Assembly (NCBI RefSeq): GCF_000576575.1
Contig: NZ_AWQS01000009.1
Coordinates: forward strand, 1 to 49,060
Origin: Intrasporangium chromatireducens Q5-1
GTDB lineage: Bacteria > Actinomycetota > Actinomycetes > Actinomycetales > Dermatophilaceae
Direction: 5' to 3'
Length of the DNA: 49,060 nt
Positions within the stretch are counted from its first letter, which is position 1. Each line of letters begins with the position of its first letter. The position numbers and the translations under genes were made by a program. The notes under the pieces are model-generated. The model did no database searches. It had not been told where the DNA came from and saw only the letters and a program-made list of their open reading frames with translations. Of the stretch, positions 1 through 8,842 are shown piece by piece.

Positions 1-31
1 CCCTGACAACCACCACGACACCGTGACGACC

Positions 32-61
32 AAGGCCCCGCCGGACACCCGGCGGGGCCTT
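32..61. terminator. Intrinsic terminator hairpin
   Basis: A perfect 13-bp inverted repeat (AAGGCCCCGCCGG and its complement) surrounds the 4-nt loop ACAC. It ends in CCTT on either strand, so it can work in both directions, and no long T-run follows. It lies 45 bp past the stop of the minus-strand C5-epimerase-like gene and probably ends that transcription unit. It may also serve a convergent gene beyond the left edge. Confidence 0.75.
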
Positions 62-106
62 CCTCATAACGCCAGAACGTCCTCACCGGACATGACGCCG
101 CCATCC

Positions 107-1828
107 TCAACCGGCGCGGCCGGCGACAAATGGCAGCGACTCCTGGATCGATGCGCGCGTGAGCTGCGCGGGGCTGGCAGCAACGCTCCTCACGACGGGG
201 GCGGTATAGGGCGAAACGCCCACTCCGACGTCGGCCGCCCGTACCCAGTAGTCGGGGGCCGGTCCATCCACCGGTCGGATCCAGGTCTCACCGTTGATGA
301 CGGTGACATACCGATAGCGCACAGCAGTGGGGGCCGACAGGGATATTCGTCGAAGACTGGTCGTGTTGCCGGCATTGTCAAACTGCCTCACGAGAATCTC
401 CCGGGCGGGCAGCTCGGCAGAGCGGGCCAACGGGTGCTGCCGGACTCGTAGCATCGCTCGGGCGTAGGAGCGGCCTGACTGCTCGGGCAGGAACCAGCCG
501 GCCCACGGCCCAGACGTCACCCTGTAAAACACTCCCCTGCCCTTGATCCGCTCGCGTCGATCGATCGCCACCGCTGTCACTCTGGAATACGGCTCCACGC
601 GGGTTGCGATGATCGCCCCACGAGCGTCGAACTTGTAGCCCACCTGACGTCCCGCTGCCAGTTGCAGTGTGGTCCGGACCTCCGGATCCGGATAGTCGGC
701 GAAGAGCTCGTCGGACCAGTCCGACCACTCCGTCCTACCAGTAAGCCCCTGCAACACTCGGAGTTGCTGGACATGGATCGCGTGGTACTTGCCGCTGTGC
801 ACCTCTGGGTGTGTCAGGCAATAGCTGCTGATCCATCCGACGTTGCGGTAGTTGGCGTAGTAGTCACGCACGAGTTTGAGCGCACCTGAGAAGACCTCCT
901 TCGCAGCGGGGTCCTCCGTCATGAGGTAGTACTCGTAAAGACCGTAGACAGCGAACACATGGCCGTTCAGAGTACGGTCGGAGCGATCCAGAGGTTGCTG
1001 TGCGTACTCCTCCAGGAAGAGGTGCTTGGAGGAGTCGACCCAGGTGACAAAAGGCAGATCGCCGCTGGGCCCGAGGAGCAGGCTCGCCATGGTGCGCCTG
1101 GCCGCCTCCTCATAACCAGGGTCCCTGGTCTGCTCGTACAACTGCGTGAAGAGGCTCAGTGCCGTCCCTTGTGCCATGGCGGAGTACCACGGGGCGGCGA
1201 TCACATCGTTGGGGTCGCCGTGGAGGGCGAAGTCGAACTCGTAGGGAAAGAACCAAGCCTCACGGGAGACGCGGCGGGTCTCGATGAGCCTCTTGGCGTC
1301 TGCCTGGGAACGAGCAAGGTACGTTGCATTGCCCGTGAGCTTGTAGGACTCCAGCATGTCGATGCCGTCGAGGGCCTGCCGCACCGGATGCTGGAACTCT
1401 CGGCCCTCGACCAGGTAGACGGCCACTCCTGTTGCGTCCCTGGGCTGGTTTCCGTCAAGCGCGACGGGATGGTTGCGGGTATACGGCATCTGGGACCGAG
1501 GCACCCGCTGTGGCTCGTCCGGGCCGAGCTCGTACGTTCCGGCCGTCGGCGCCTGAGGCGCTGTGAGGGCGCGGCTCCGAGGCCGTTGCTGCTGGCTGGC
1601 CTTGCTCTCCTCCCGAATGCGGTCCAGACGCGCCGCGCTGGGCGCGGACGACAGCCCGGCATCCGTATCCAGCGAGGTGCCATCGCCGGGCTCGAACCCG
1701 GTGGAGGAACCGCTGCCGGTGGACGCGACCGTGGCAACGGCGGCCGATGCCGATGGTGCAACGACGATCCCCGGCCACGCGAACGAGAGGGAAAGGACTA
1801 ACAGAGTGGCGCTCGCTGAACGGCGCAC
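107..1828 (-). CDS. Secreted D-glucuronyl C5-epimerase-like protein
   Basis: This 573-aa protein starts at GTG behind GAGGAG. It has a signal peptide (residues 1 to about 29, ending ASA-A) and a low-complexity linker to about residue 90. Residues about 190-380 resemble the C-terminal catalytic domain of D-glucuronyl C5-epimerases: PWYSAMAQG at 213-221, TLNGHVFAVYGLYEY at 286-300 and YHAIHVQQL at 348-356, the last like the YHTTHINQL block of heparan sulfate epimerase. That family inverts C5 of a uronic acid inside a finished polymer. Residues about 390-470 look like a small beta-rich wall-associated module (GPWAGWFLPE). The gene lies downstream of wall hydrolase and aminouronic acid genes, so an exported uronate polymer is the likely substrate. 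The family call is good; the substrate is inferred. Confidence 0.8.
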   Translation of the reverse strand: MRRSASATLLVLSLSFAWPGIVVAPSASAAVATVASTGSGSSTGFEPGDGTSLDTDAGLSSAPSAARLDRIREESKASQQQRPRSRALTAPQAPTAGTYELGPDEPQRVPRSQMPYTRNHPVALDGNQPRDATGVAVYLVEGREFQHPVRQALDGIDMLESYKLTGNATYLARSQADAKRLIETRRVSREAWFFPYEFDFALHGDPNDVIAAPWYSAMAQGTALSLFTQLYEQTRDPGYEEAARRTMASLLLGPSGDLPFVTWVDSSKHLFLEEYAQQPLDRSDRTLNGHVFAVYGLYEYYLMTEDPAAKEVFSGALKLVRDYYANYRNVGWISSYCLTHPEVHSGKYHAIHVQQLRVLQGLTGRTEWSDWSDELFADYPDPEVRTTLQLAAGRQVGYKFDARGAIIATRVEPYSRVTAVAIDRRERIKGRGVFYRVTSGPWAGWFLPEQSGRSYARAMLRVRQHPLARSAELPAREILVRQFDNAGNTTSLRRISLSAPTAVRYRYVTVINGETWIRPVDGPAPDYWVRAADVGVGVSPYTAPVVRSVAASPAQLTRASIQESLPFVAGRAG

Positions 1829-1930
1829 GGGGACTCCTCAGAAGAAGGAACAAGACGTGGCAAAGCATGGCGGAGGAAAGGTCGTCCTGACGAGGCCCCC
1901 CGGTCAGGCCTTCGCGGTTGGCGTAAGGGT

Positions 1931-4021
1931 TCAACTGACCATCCGATAACTGGCCCATCCGGCGCCCAGGGAGGTCCTTCCGATGAAGCGCCCGTTGCCG
2001 GCGCCTGCCCAGACATAGAGCACCCCGTCCGGGCCACGCGCCACCACGTCCGTCCGGCCGTCCCCGGTGAAGTCCCCGGGAGAGAGCAGTGCCGTGTAGC
2101 CACTCCACCCGGCCCCGAGCGAGATCCTTGAGCCGAAGGTCCCGTTGCCCTTGCCGGGATAGAAGTAGAGGGTCCCACCACTGTCGCGGCTCATCAGGTC
2201 GACGTTCCCGTCACCGTTGAAGTCGCCTGGGGAGAAGACGGTCGTGAAGCCCGCCCACCCGTAGCCGACAAGGTGACGCGGGAGCAGGCCGCCCGTCGCG
2301 TTCCCCGGCACGATGTACAGCGCCCCGTCCGGATGGCGGGCCACGAGGTCGTTTCGCCCGTCGCCATCGATGTCGCCGACCCCGAACAGGTCGCGGTAGC
2401 CGCCCCAGCCAGCACCGAGGGAGGTCGCGGGTCCCGGCTCAGATAGTCCGTTGCCTCGGTAGAGCCAGAGGCTTCCGTCACTGCGGATCGCAAGCAGGTC
2501 GCCCTTGTCGTCCAGGTCCCAAGGTCCGGTCGTGAGCACCCGTGTCCCGCGCCCGAAGTCAGTCGTATAGCGGACCCACGGGCCGATGAAGTAGCCCGAC
2601 CCATCTCCCCGGTGCAGGGTGAGGACCTGACCTCCAGAGGCCGTGCCCAGCAGGGTCATCACGTCGGCTCGCTCATCCTGGTTGAAATCGCGAGGCCAGG
2701 CGGGGGCGGAGGGTGTGGCGGCATTCGTGGGCCGGAACCACGCCTGGCGCAGGCCGAAGCGGGATGCGAACTGCGGACCGGTCACCTGAACGGATCCCGA
2801 GGTACCGTCCAGCGCGAGTTGGAGAATGCGGCCCCCCTGGTCCCCCCGTCCGTCCCTGGAGAGAATGCGCATGGCGCGGAACTTCCCGATGGCCGGGTAG
2901 GCCTGCTCGATCCCAGAGATCGCGATACTGGTCGACCATGTGTTGGACGTGTTGGGGATCCGGCCGTCGTAGGGATCAGCCTTCGCGACGAGGTACGGGA
3001 GGGACCCGGCGACCGAGTAGCCTCCGTTGCTCGCGCTGAACTGTGTGAAAGCCGGCTTGCCCGAGTACATCACGATCGTCTGTGCGGTCGCAGCGACCGC
3101 GGCGTTGGTGGTCGAGTACTCATTGGAACGGCCGGCATCGGCCTTCCCGCGATAGACCTGACACCATGTCGTGTCGCAGATGTCGAACCGGCTGCTCGAG
3201 CTGTTCTGTGCCTCGAACGCCGCATAGGTTCGCGCCGCGACGGCTTGTGCGGATAGTGCAGGAGCCGGCCAGCTGGCCGGCATCTCACTGGGGACGACAC
3301 CTCGGAGGTAGAGCTCCATCGACAGCTCATTCACGGTCATGACCGTGCCCGTCGTGGAGCCCGGCCACGTCACGAGCCGCCCGCGGTACTCACGGAGCAC
3401 GGGGCTGGTCGACTGGCTGCTCGTGTTCTTGACGACCTGAGTGGTGATCGCTCCGCCGTCCTGGCGACTCACGACGAATGGCGTCGCGGGAGGCGAACCG
3501 CTACCTGTGACATCCCACGGCGTCCAGGCCGAGCCATCGCTCACCTCGACCTGCAGTGAGGAGCCGGCGCGAACGATCTGGTATGCCACGGCCGGCTTGC
3601 CATTGGGCGCGCTGACGGGCAAGAGCACGGGCTGCGCGGAACGCCCTGCCGACACCTGCAGCCCAGGAGCGGCCTGGAGGTAGGTTCGGGATGTCCCCAC
3701 CTGATCCAGACGCACCTTCAGCTCGTCCACCGGCCAGGAGGCGAGCCCGGCACCCGGGTAATAGAAGGCCAAGGTCTGCTGCCAGGTCAGCCCGGCGTCG
3801 GCTGCTCCTCGCGCACCGTTCTGGGACAGTCCTCGCCCGTGGCCATATCCATGTCCCGTCAGCGCGACGACGGTGGTCTCACCCGCGGGGTACCGATAGA
3901 TCTCAGGGATCGTTGTCGCTGCCTGGGCTGGGGCAGAAACGCCCGTGGAGACGGCGACCAGTAGCAGGGTCGCGAGCAGAACGGTGGTGGAGCGCGGTCC
4001 AGCACCACGGAAGACGCTCAT
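1931..4021 (-). CDS. Secreted SpoIID/LytB-domain protein with FG-GAP repeats
   Basis: This 696-aa protein carries a signal peptide (residues 1-35, cut near AQA-A). A block at residues 57-90 has HGYGHGRGLSQNGARG, and the SpoIID/LytB core spans about 200-345, including LRGVVPSEMPASWP at 239-252 and AQAVAARTYAAF. SpoIID is a lytic transglycosylase in sporulators. Actinobacterial homologues are secreted proteins of uncertain activity. The last 250 residues hold at least four FG-GAP/VCBS calcium-loop repeats (DFNQDERADV, DIDGDGRNDL, DFNGDGNVDL, DFTGDGRTDV), which usually form a beta-propeller. The ATG at 4021 is preferred over a GTG 18 nt upstream because it has GGGGGA before it and overlaps the amidase stop as ATGA. 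It is therefore coupled to the amidase, and wall remodelling is the likely role. Confidence 0.85.
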   Translation of the reverse strand: MSVFRGAGPRSTTVLLATLLLVAVSTGVSAPAQAATTIPEIYRYPAGETTVVALTGHGYGHGRGLSQNGARGAADAGLTWQQTLAFYYPGAGLASWPVDELKVRLDQVGTSRTYLQAAPGLQVSAGRSAQPVLLPVSAPNGKPAVAYQIVRAGSSLQVEVSDGSAWTPWDVTGSGSPPATPFVVSRQDGGAITTQVVKNTSSQSTSPVLREYRGRLVTWPGSTTGTVMTVNELSMELYLRGVVPSEMPASWPAPALSAQAVAARTYAAFEAQNSSSSRFDICDTTWCQVYRGKADAGRSNEYSTTNAAVAATAQTIVMYSGKPAFTQFSASNGGYSVAGSLPYLVAKADPYDGRIPNTSNTWSTSIAISGIEQAYPAIGKFRAMRILSRDGRGDQGGRILQLALDGTSGSVQVTGPQFASRFGLRQAWFRPTNAATPSAPAWPRDFNQDERADVMTLLGTASGGQVLTLHRGDGSGYFIGPWVRYTTDFGRGTRVLTTGPWDLDDKGDLLAIRSDGSLWLYRGNGLSEPGPATSLGAGWGGYRDLFGVGDIDGDGRNDLVARHPDGALYIVPGNATGGLLPRHLVGYGWAGFTTVFSPGDFNGDGNVDLMSRDSGGTLYFYPGKGNGTFGSRISLGAGWSGYTALLSPGDFTGDGRTDVVARGPDGVLYVWAGAGNGRFIGRTSLGAGWASYRMVS

Positions 4022-5808
4022 CGACCGTCCCCCAGCCACACCATGGAGTCAATGACCCAGGTTCGTGCGTTCGCGTCCCAGACAACTGTCCGGCAGGACC
4101 GAGCGCCGGTGGCGACATTGGGGCTGCAGTTCGTTGAATACGCATGCACACCATCGGACCAGCGTCCGGTCACTGCAAGCCGGTTTCCCTGCCAGCTTGA
4201 GTATCCTTGGTCGGTGTAGGCCCAGTTGTTGCGCTTCCACCTCGAGCTGTAGATCTGCACATAGCAGCGGGTCGCGGTCGAGTACGCACCACACGACGTG
4301 AACCAGGCGTGTGTACCGGTGTAGAAGTATCCCGGCGTCCGGTTCACGGGGTGCTCGGGCGCGGGATCCCCAGGCGGCACCGGAGTCCCCGTCACCTGGA
4401 CGGTCGTGCTGTACGGAAGAGCCGAGGCGGTCGCAGACGTGCTCGTGACCCTCATGACGTACGTGCCCGGCGGCACGACAACCCCTCCCGCATCTCGCTT
4501 GTCCCAAATGACCGAGAACTTCTGCCAGAGGCTGGACGTCGTTGCGCTGTATACCAGGGCTCCTGTTGCAGCATTGGTCACCTGAAGCGCGACCTGTTGT
4601 GATGATGCAGTCGAGCCGTTGATCCTGAAGGCCGGTAGATCGTTTGTCGACATACGCCAGAAGTTGATGCTGGGATCGAAGATGGCCGCCGAGCCCGAGT
4701 AGGCCCGCGCCTTCGAGCGAATGGTCGGGACGGCGGCATACAGGTTGTCGCCCGGGCACTCCGTGTAGCCCACGTCGCGATGGGCGAAGATCGTCGGCAG
4801 TCGGACAGTTTGCCCGTACGAGTAGCGGTTCCCAGATCCCCCTTGGGAGATCAACGTAGTGGACCCCTTCGGGTCCACGTGCGCAAGACCCAGACGCCAG
4901 GAGGCGAACCTCGCGATCGCGTCGACCATCGCCGAGGGCGCCGCAGAGGTGCTGTAGTTGCCGAGTGCCGAGATCGCACTCGTGTTCATGTTGAAGCCCA
5001 TCTGAGCGGCCGGCTGGACATTCCGGTCGAGCCCGCCGCCGCGGCCCTCCCAGAGCCGCCCGAACCGGTCAACCAGTACGTTGTAGCCGATGTCGCACCA
5101 ACCGAGCCCGCTCGTGTGGTACGTATAGATCCCGTTGATGATGCTGGGAACCTGGGAAGCGGTGTAACCGTTGTTGCCGGCGGTGTGGTGGACCGCGACC
5201 GCCTTGACGGACGGCATCTCCGGGTGGGTGCAGTTGCGCTTGCTCTCGTCGGCACCCCAGTCCGCCCGGCTGTAGATCCAAGGCCTGGTCCCCTCGGCGC
5301 TCGCTGAGTTCGCCGGGCTGGTGGGTGGTGCACCGGTCTGGGAGGCGTCGACCGAGACCACTTGCAGGTCCTTCGGAAGCCCGCCCCCCTTGACCGACAC
5401 CTGGACCTCGTAGCCAGTTGCCTGCCCCACCACGATGGGCTCGGTCCCCGCCCTCTCGGCCGGCGCGCCCCTGCGTCGCGCAGCCGGGGCCTCCTCCTCC
5501 GAGGCGTCGGGTTGTGCGCCCAGGTTGGTCCAGGACGACCATGCACCCGACGCCTGATAGCGCGCGCGGATGTCCAACTGCCCGTGGGCGGACCCCTTGG
5601 CCCAGGTGACGCCAAGCACGGTCAGGGGTCCGCTCCCCACGAACGTGGCGAGACGGCCGGCGGTAACCCGGGTCGGCCCCTTGCTGACAACTTTTGGCCC
5701 GGGTTTGTTCGACGGCCCGGCGCCGAAACTGATGACGGGCGCGATCGTTGACCACGTCACGAAGAGGATGGACACGATTGCAAGCTTCGTCACAAAGGAA
5801 CGGCGCAT
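4018..5808 (-). CDS. Secreted PGRP-type N-acetylmuramoyl-L-alanine amidase
   Basis: This 596-aa protein starts with an N-terminal signal sequence (residues 1-30). An uncharacterised region of about 150 residues follows. The amidase_2/PGRP domain spans about 178-368. Its zinc ligands can be read as His207 or His208 in VAVHHTAG, His343 in FAHRDVG and Cys351 in TECPG. The substrate-pocket blocks YHTSGLGWCDIGYN and GRLWEGRGGG are also present. Such enzymes cut the amide bond between MurNAc and the stem peptide. Residues about 440-480 look like a FlgD-type Ig fold (GTYVMRVTSTS), and the tail carries two cysteine-containing segments. ATG follows GGAGG at 8 nt. The downstream SpoIID gene overlaps by 4 bp, so the two wall enzymes are made together. 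Confidence 0.9.
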   Translation of the reverse strand: MRRSFVTKLAIVSILFVTWSTIAPVISFGAGPSNKPGPKVVSKGPTRVTAGRLATFVGSGPLTVLGVTWAKGSAHGQLDIRARYQASGAWSSWTNLGAQPDASEEEAPAARRRGAPAERAGTEPIVVGQATGYEVQVSVKGGGLPKDLQVVSVDASQTGAPPTSPANSASAEGTRPWIYSRADWGADESKRNCTHPEMPSVKAVAVHHTAGNNGYTASQVPSIINGIYTYHTSGLGWCDIGYNVLVDRFGRLWEGRGGGLDRNVQPAAQMGFNMNTSAISALGNYSTSAAPSAMVDAIARFASWRLGLAHVDPKGSTTLISQGGSGNRYSYGQTVRLPTIFAHRDVGYTECPGDNLYAAVPTIRSKARAYSGSAAIFDPSINFWRMSTNDLPAFRINGSTASSQQVALQVTNAATGALVYSATTSSLWQKFSVIWDKRDAGGVVVPPGTYVMRVTSTSATASALPYSTTVQVTGTPVPPGDPAPEHPVNRTPGYFYTGTHAWFTSCGAYSTATRCYVQIYSSRWKRNNWAYTDQGYSSWQGNRLAVTGRWSDGVHAYSTNCSPNVATGARSCRTVVWDANARTWVIDSMVWLGDGR

Positions 5809-5906
5809 GACTCAGGCCTCCGAGGTTGGGGAAGGTACCACCGGCACCTCGAGGTACTTTAGCCACTTTTGCACCATTTGGCCGCCGCCCGATAGAACTC
5901 GATGCA

Positions 5907-6953
5907 CTACCAGCGAGTACCGGACCGCCCGAGCCACTTGGCAAATGACCGCGAAACACGCTTCCAAACGGCGGGGGCAAGGCGTCGGCGTTCCGCCGAT
6001 GATGAGGGCTTCGCGACAGAGTTGACGGTCCCCTCGGACCCGGATGTTGACAGGGACTCCGGCGCTGCGGGCGCGAGCTGGGACGATGTCGGGGCGAGCT
6101 GCGCCGAGCCGCCGGGTCCAGCCCCCATGGGTGGGCCGGGCACCGGTGGTAACGAGGCGGCTACTGCCCCACTCTCGGACCGCGTCGGAGCGAGGGGATA
6201 ACGAGGTCGACCTGCCTGCAGCGGTCCAGATCGGATCATGGACAACTGTGCAGCCGCCTGACGGTAGTACTCCGGCACGTAGTGGAAGTGCGCCAGCCCC
6301 CACCGATGTCCCGGGTCCGAGACGAGACACGTGGCGCGGTCCGGTTCGAGAAGGTGCAGTCGATCGCCGAAGTGATCGATGAGGACCGCATAATGATGTG
6401 CCAACCGTTCGTTGCACCAAGCGACGTGGTTGGGGGCCGAGGAATAGAACCGGTAGGAGGCATCGGCGCTGCGGGCGGTGTACCAGGCCACGTGGAGGAC
6501 GAACTTCGTCCTGGGAAGCACCGTGAGAAGCGTCGGGGCCAAGGTGGCGACGGCGCCGGCGAAGAGGTCCTCCCGAGCGTCATCCCGAAACTCGCTGACC
6601 GCGCCGGCCCGGTCGCGCATCGCCTGCTCCAGCCCCAGCCGACCGTAGTAGTCGTTCAGCGAGTAGGCCCGCTGCCTGATCATCGCCAGATCGAAGCGCT
6701 CATCGATGAGGTCGAAGATGACCGTTTCCGGGGGCTGCCCGACCAACTGCGGGACGATCGCCTTGGTGAGGTCTTCGCGAACCGTGCGCTCAGCGAAACC
6801 GGTGCCCGTGGGCACCGCCACGGGCTCATCTCCCGACGGGGATGCTTGCGAGACCCACGACGAGCGCGCGTGGTAGCGGAGACGGATCTCCGGCGAGGGA
6901 ACCTCCTCAAAGATGTCGCGCGTGACGCAACTGCCCCAGATCGCGATCGTCAC
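5907..6953 (-). CDS. DUF6270 domain protein, possible SGNH-like hydrolase/acyltransferase
   Basis: This 348-aa protein has no signal peptide. The GTG at 6953 overlaps the previous stop as GTGA, and open frame further upstream is shadow. The N-terminal block IWGSCVTRD (residues 5-13), the central DLIDERFDL and the late DPGHRWGLAHFHYVPEYY match what I know of DUF6270 proteins of polysaccharide loci. The order Gly-Ser near the start and Asp/His near the end recalls SGNH/GDSL hydrolases, so a role in adding or removing acyl groups on the glycan is possible but unproven. The last 80 residues are Pro/Ser/Gly-rich and then basic. This is the last gene of the coupled glycosyltransferase operon. Confidence 0.6.
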   Translation of the reverse strand: MTIAIWGSCVTRDIFEEVPSPEIRLRYHARSSWVSQASPSGDEPVAVPTGTGFAERTVREDLTKAIVPQLVGQPPETVIFDLIDERFDLAMIRQRAYSLNDYYGRLGLEQAMRDRAGAVSEFRDDAREDLFAGAVATLAPTLLTVLPRTKFVLHVAWYTARSADASYRFYSSAPNHVAWCNERLAHHYAVLIDHFGDRLHLLEPDRATCLVSDPGHRWGLAHFHYVPEYYRQAAAQLSMIRSGPLQAGRPRYPLAPTRSESGAVAASLPPVPGPPMGAGPGGSAQLAPTSSQLAPAAPESLSTSGSEGTVNSVAKPSSSAERRRLAPAVWKRVSRSFAKWLGRSGTRW

Positions 6954-7489
6954 TGCGGCGTCCGCCACTCGCCCGGCACGTCCCACACGATCTGGGCCTC
7001 GGGATTGAACCGAGTAATGTGCCAAGCGATGGGCCACGACTCCACGCCTGCGATGACGATGTGGGTCACCTCGCTTGGGCGCAGCTCGCCGTTGAGAGGG
7101 GCAAGCACACGCGAGAGGATGTGGAACCGCACCACCTTGTAAGGCTTGGACGCGACCCAGCGTCGCCATGCCAGGGACCGACCTCCGACCTTCTTCCCGA
7201 CGAGACGGGCGGCGAGCCGCTTGGGGCTGGCTGCGATGAGCCGGTTCGGGCCCCAGTGCATCTCCCGACGCAGCAGGTCGAGGTGTCGCACACCCGGCCG
7301 AGCGGCCCGACCGCTCCCATCCGCCGTGATCAGCAACGCCTCGCCTCCGAGCTCGACGACGCGCCCCAGCGCGTTCTCGATGGTGCTCCGCCGTTTGGGA
7401 ATCACGGCGACCCCAACGTAGTAGGCCCCAAAGGCAGGACCCTCGAGAGGACCTCCGCTCCCGACGCTCGCCGCGGGTGTAGCCGTCAT
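6950..7489 (-). CDS. Lone GT-B N-terminal-lobe-like protein (no catalytic lobe)
   Basis: This 179-aa protein matches no named family I recognise. ATG 7489 overlaps the upstream glycosyltransferase stop (ATGA), and its own stop overlaps the DUF6270 start (GTGA), so it is a true middle cistron. Its pattern follows the first half of a GT4 enzyme: a first strand and helix leading to GGEALLITADGSG, a basic middle (KKVGGRSLAWRRW), then THIVIAGVESWPIAWHI and IVWDVPGEW. The last part lines up with HAHDVQTLPIAA and IYDAHEW of the GT encoded at 8843-11428. The protein ends exactly where a GT-B C-lobe should begin. It may be a partner subunit, an acceptor-binding protein or a decayed gene. Confidence 0.5.
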   Translation of the reverse strand: MTATPAASVGSGGPLEGPAFGAYYVGVAVIPKRRSTIENALGRVVELGGEALLITADGSGRAARPGVRHLDLLRREMHWGPNRLIAASPKRLAARLVGKKVGGRSLAWRRWVASKPYKVVRFHILSRVLAPLNGELRPSEVTHIVIAGVESWPIAWHITRFNPEAQIVWDVPGEWRTPQ

Positions 7490-8790
7490 CGCATGAGCTC
7501 CTCGAACTCGTCCGCCACGGGGGCGATCGCCGCGTCCCACGTGTGCTTGAGTGCCTCAGCTCGGCAGGCGCGGAACTCCGCGACCGTCTCGGCCCTGGCT
7601 GCCCGGGCGCCCTCAACGAGAGCACTGGCGATTGCCTCGGCCGTCACCTCGCGGGCGCCAAAGAAGAGAGGGTAGTTCTTGAACAAGGTCGTGGTGTCGT
7701 TGCGCGGATCGTGCACGCCCACCACCGGTCGTCCGGAAGCCATGTAGTCGAAACCCTTGCCGGCAGTGACGTACCGCGAGCTGGTCAACAACATGGCCAT
7801 GACATCGAGACTCCCGAGGACCTCGGAGACTTTCGTCTGCGAGACGGGACCGTGCCATTTCACCCTCTGGTCCTCCGAGCGGGTCAGGCGCTGCAGGATC
7901 CCGTTGGCGTGTTGTCGGAAGAAGCCCAGGTAGCCATAGAAGTTCATCGAAGCACCTGCCAGCTCCGGAGACTGCTGCGCGAGCTCCCAACCGTCGAGGA
8001 ACTCCGCCAGGGGGAGGTCGTTGCGGATCGTCCCGAGGAAACCAACACGTAGCGGACGGTCACCGACGGGCGAGAACGGGGGTTCGGTCACGGTGTCGGG
8101 GGCGAGCCCGTTCTCGACGAGCCGGACTCGACCTGCCGCCTCCGGATATCGCGCTTGATACCAGTCCACGAGCGGCTGGTTGACGGTGATGATACGAGCG
8201 GCCCCGTCGATGATGCGTCGCTCCCAACGGTGGGCCAGGTGCCCGGGAGGAAAGGCGTCCTCCTCCTGCCACAGATCAAGGGTCCACGGGTCGTGGTAGT
8301 CCACGACATACGGGCGCCGGATGAGGCGACCGAGAATCATGGCTGCCCCGTACTGGGCATACGGATTGCCAGTGGAGAGGATCAGGTCGACCGGCTTGAG
8401 ACGATGTACCTTCAGCCCTTGGAGCACGAAAGTGGGAAGCATCGGGGCGTAGGGCTCGGGAAAGACCTTGCGCTGCAGCGCCTGGTGGGCCAACAGGTAC
8501 GCCCGGGGGAAGTTCGCATGGACGAACGACATCCGAGCCACGTCCTGCACCAAGTGCTCTCGGGGCAGGTCCATCTCCACTACCGAGACCCGAGGGTGAG
8601 TCCTAGCCGCCAGCTCTTCGTCAAGGTCCCCGCTCAGGTCATGCCAGTACTGGCGGCTGGCCGCGAGCACCGTCACGTCGTGGCCTCGCGCGGCAAGATG
8701 GTTTGCCCACGCCCGGATGCGGTATACGCCGCTACCCCTCGCCGGCGGGAACTGCATCCCCAGGAGCAGGATGTGTCTCCGCGACGTCAC
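7486..8790 (-). CDS. Glycosyltransferase family 4 (GT-B fold)
   Basis: This 434-aa enzyme starts at GTG 8790 because GGAGG sits 4 nt upstream. An ATG 69 nt further up would overlap the previous gene and adds an unconserved tail. The N-lobe begins HILLLGMQFPPARGSGVYRI, and the acceptor half includes LILSTGNPYAQYGAA and YVVDYHDPW. The C-lobe has RVGFLGTIRND and the sugar-nucleotide segment KGFDYMASGRPVVGVHD. GT4 enzymes transfer sugars with retention from nucleotide donors at the cytoplasmic membrane face. It is a clear paralogue of the GT encoded at 21468-22787 (shared FPEP..P, YGYLGF/WGYLGF and SSRYVTAGK/SGRYVTSGK blocks). Donor and linkage cannot be read from sequence. Confidence 0.85.
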   Translation of the reverse strand: MTSRRHILLLGMQFPPARGSGVYRIRAWANHLAARGHDVTVLAASRQYWHDLSGDLDEELAARTHPRVSVVEMDLPREHLVQDVARMSFVHANFPRAYLLAHQALQRKVFPEPYAPMLPTFVLQGLKVHRLKPVDLILSTGNPYAQYGAAMILGRLIRRPYVVDYHDPWTLDLWQEEDAFPPGHLAHRWERRIIDGAARIITVNQPLVDWYQARYPEAAGRVRLVENGLAPDTVTEPPFSPVGDRPLRVGFLGTIRNDLPLAEFLDGWELAQQSPELAGASMNFYGYLGFFRQHANGILQRLTRSEDQRVKWHGPVSQTKVSEVLGSLDVMAMLLTSSRYVTAGKGFDYMASGRPVVGVHDPRNDTTTLFKNYPLFFGAREVTAEAIASALVEGARAARAETVAEFRACRAEALKHTWDAAIAPVADEFEELMR

Positions 8791-8842
8791 TGTGCCTCCG
8801 GGTTGTGGTTGCGTTGCATAGTTCCTTGATCTTCCGAACACG

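Noticed and set aside
1886-1908. Hairpin CCTGAC...GTCAGG as terminator between the SpoIID and C5-epimerase genes
   Set aside because: Only six base pairs with an 11-nt loop and no T-rich tail; read-through into the epimerase gene is more likely.
5809-5906. Promoter with TAAAGT as -10 for the amidase gene
   Set aside because: A single weak hexamer without a -35 partner; the 98-bp gap may hold a promoter but it cannot be placed.
6954-7625. N-terminal extension of the DUF6270 frame
   Set aside because: It overlaps two genes in another frame and is low-complexity Arg/Ser-rich; the GTG at 6953 with a GTGA overlap is the natural start.
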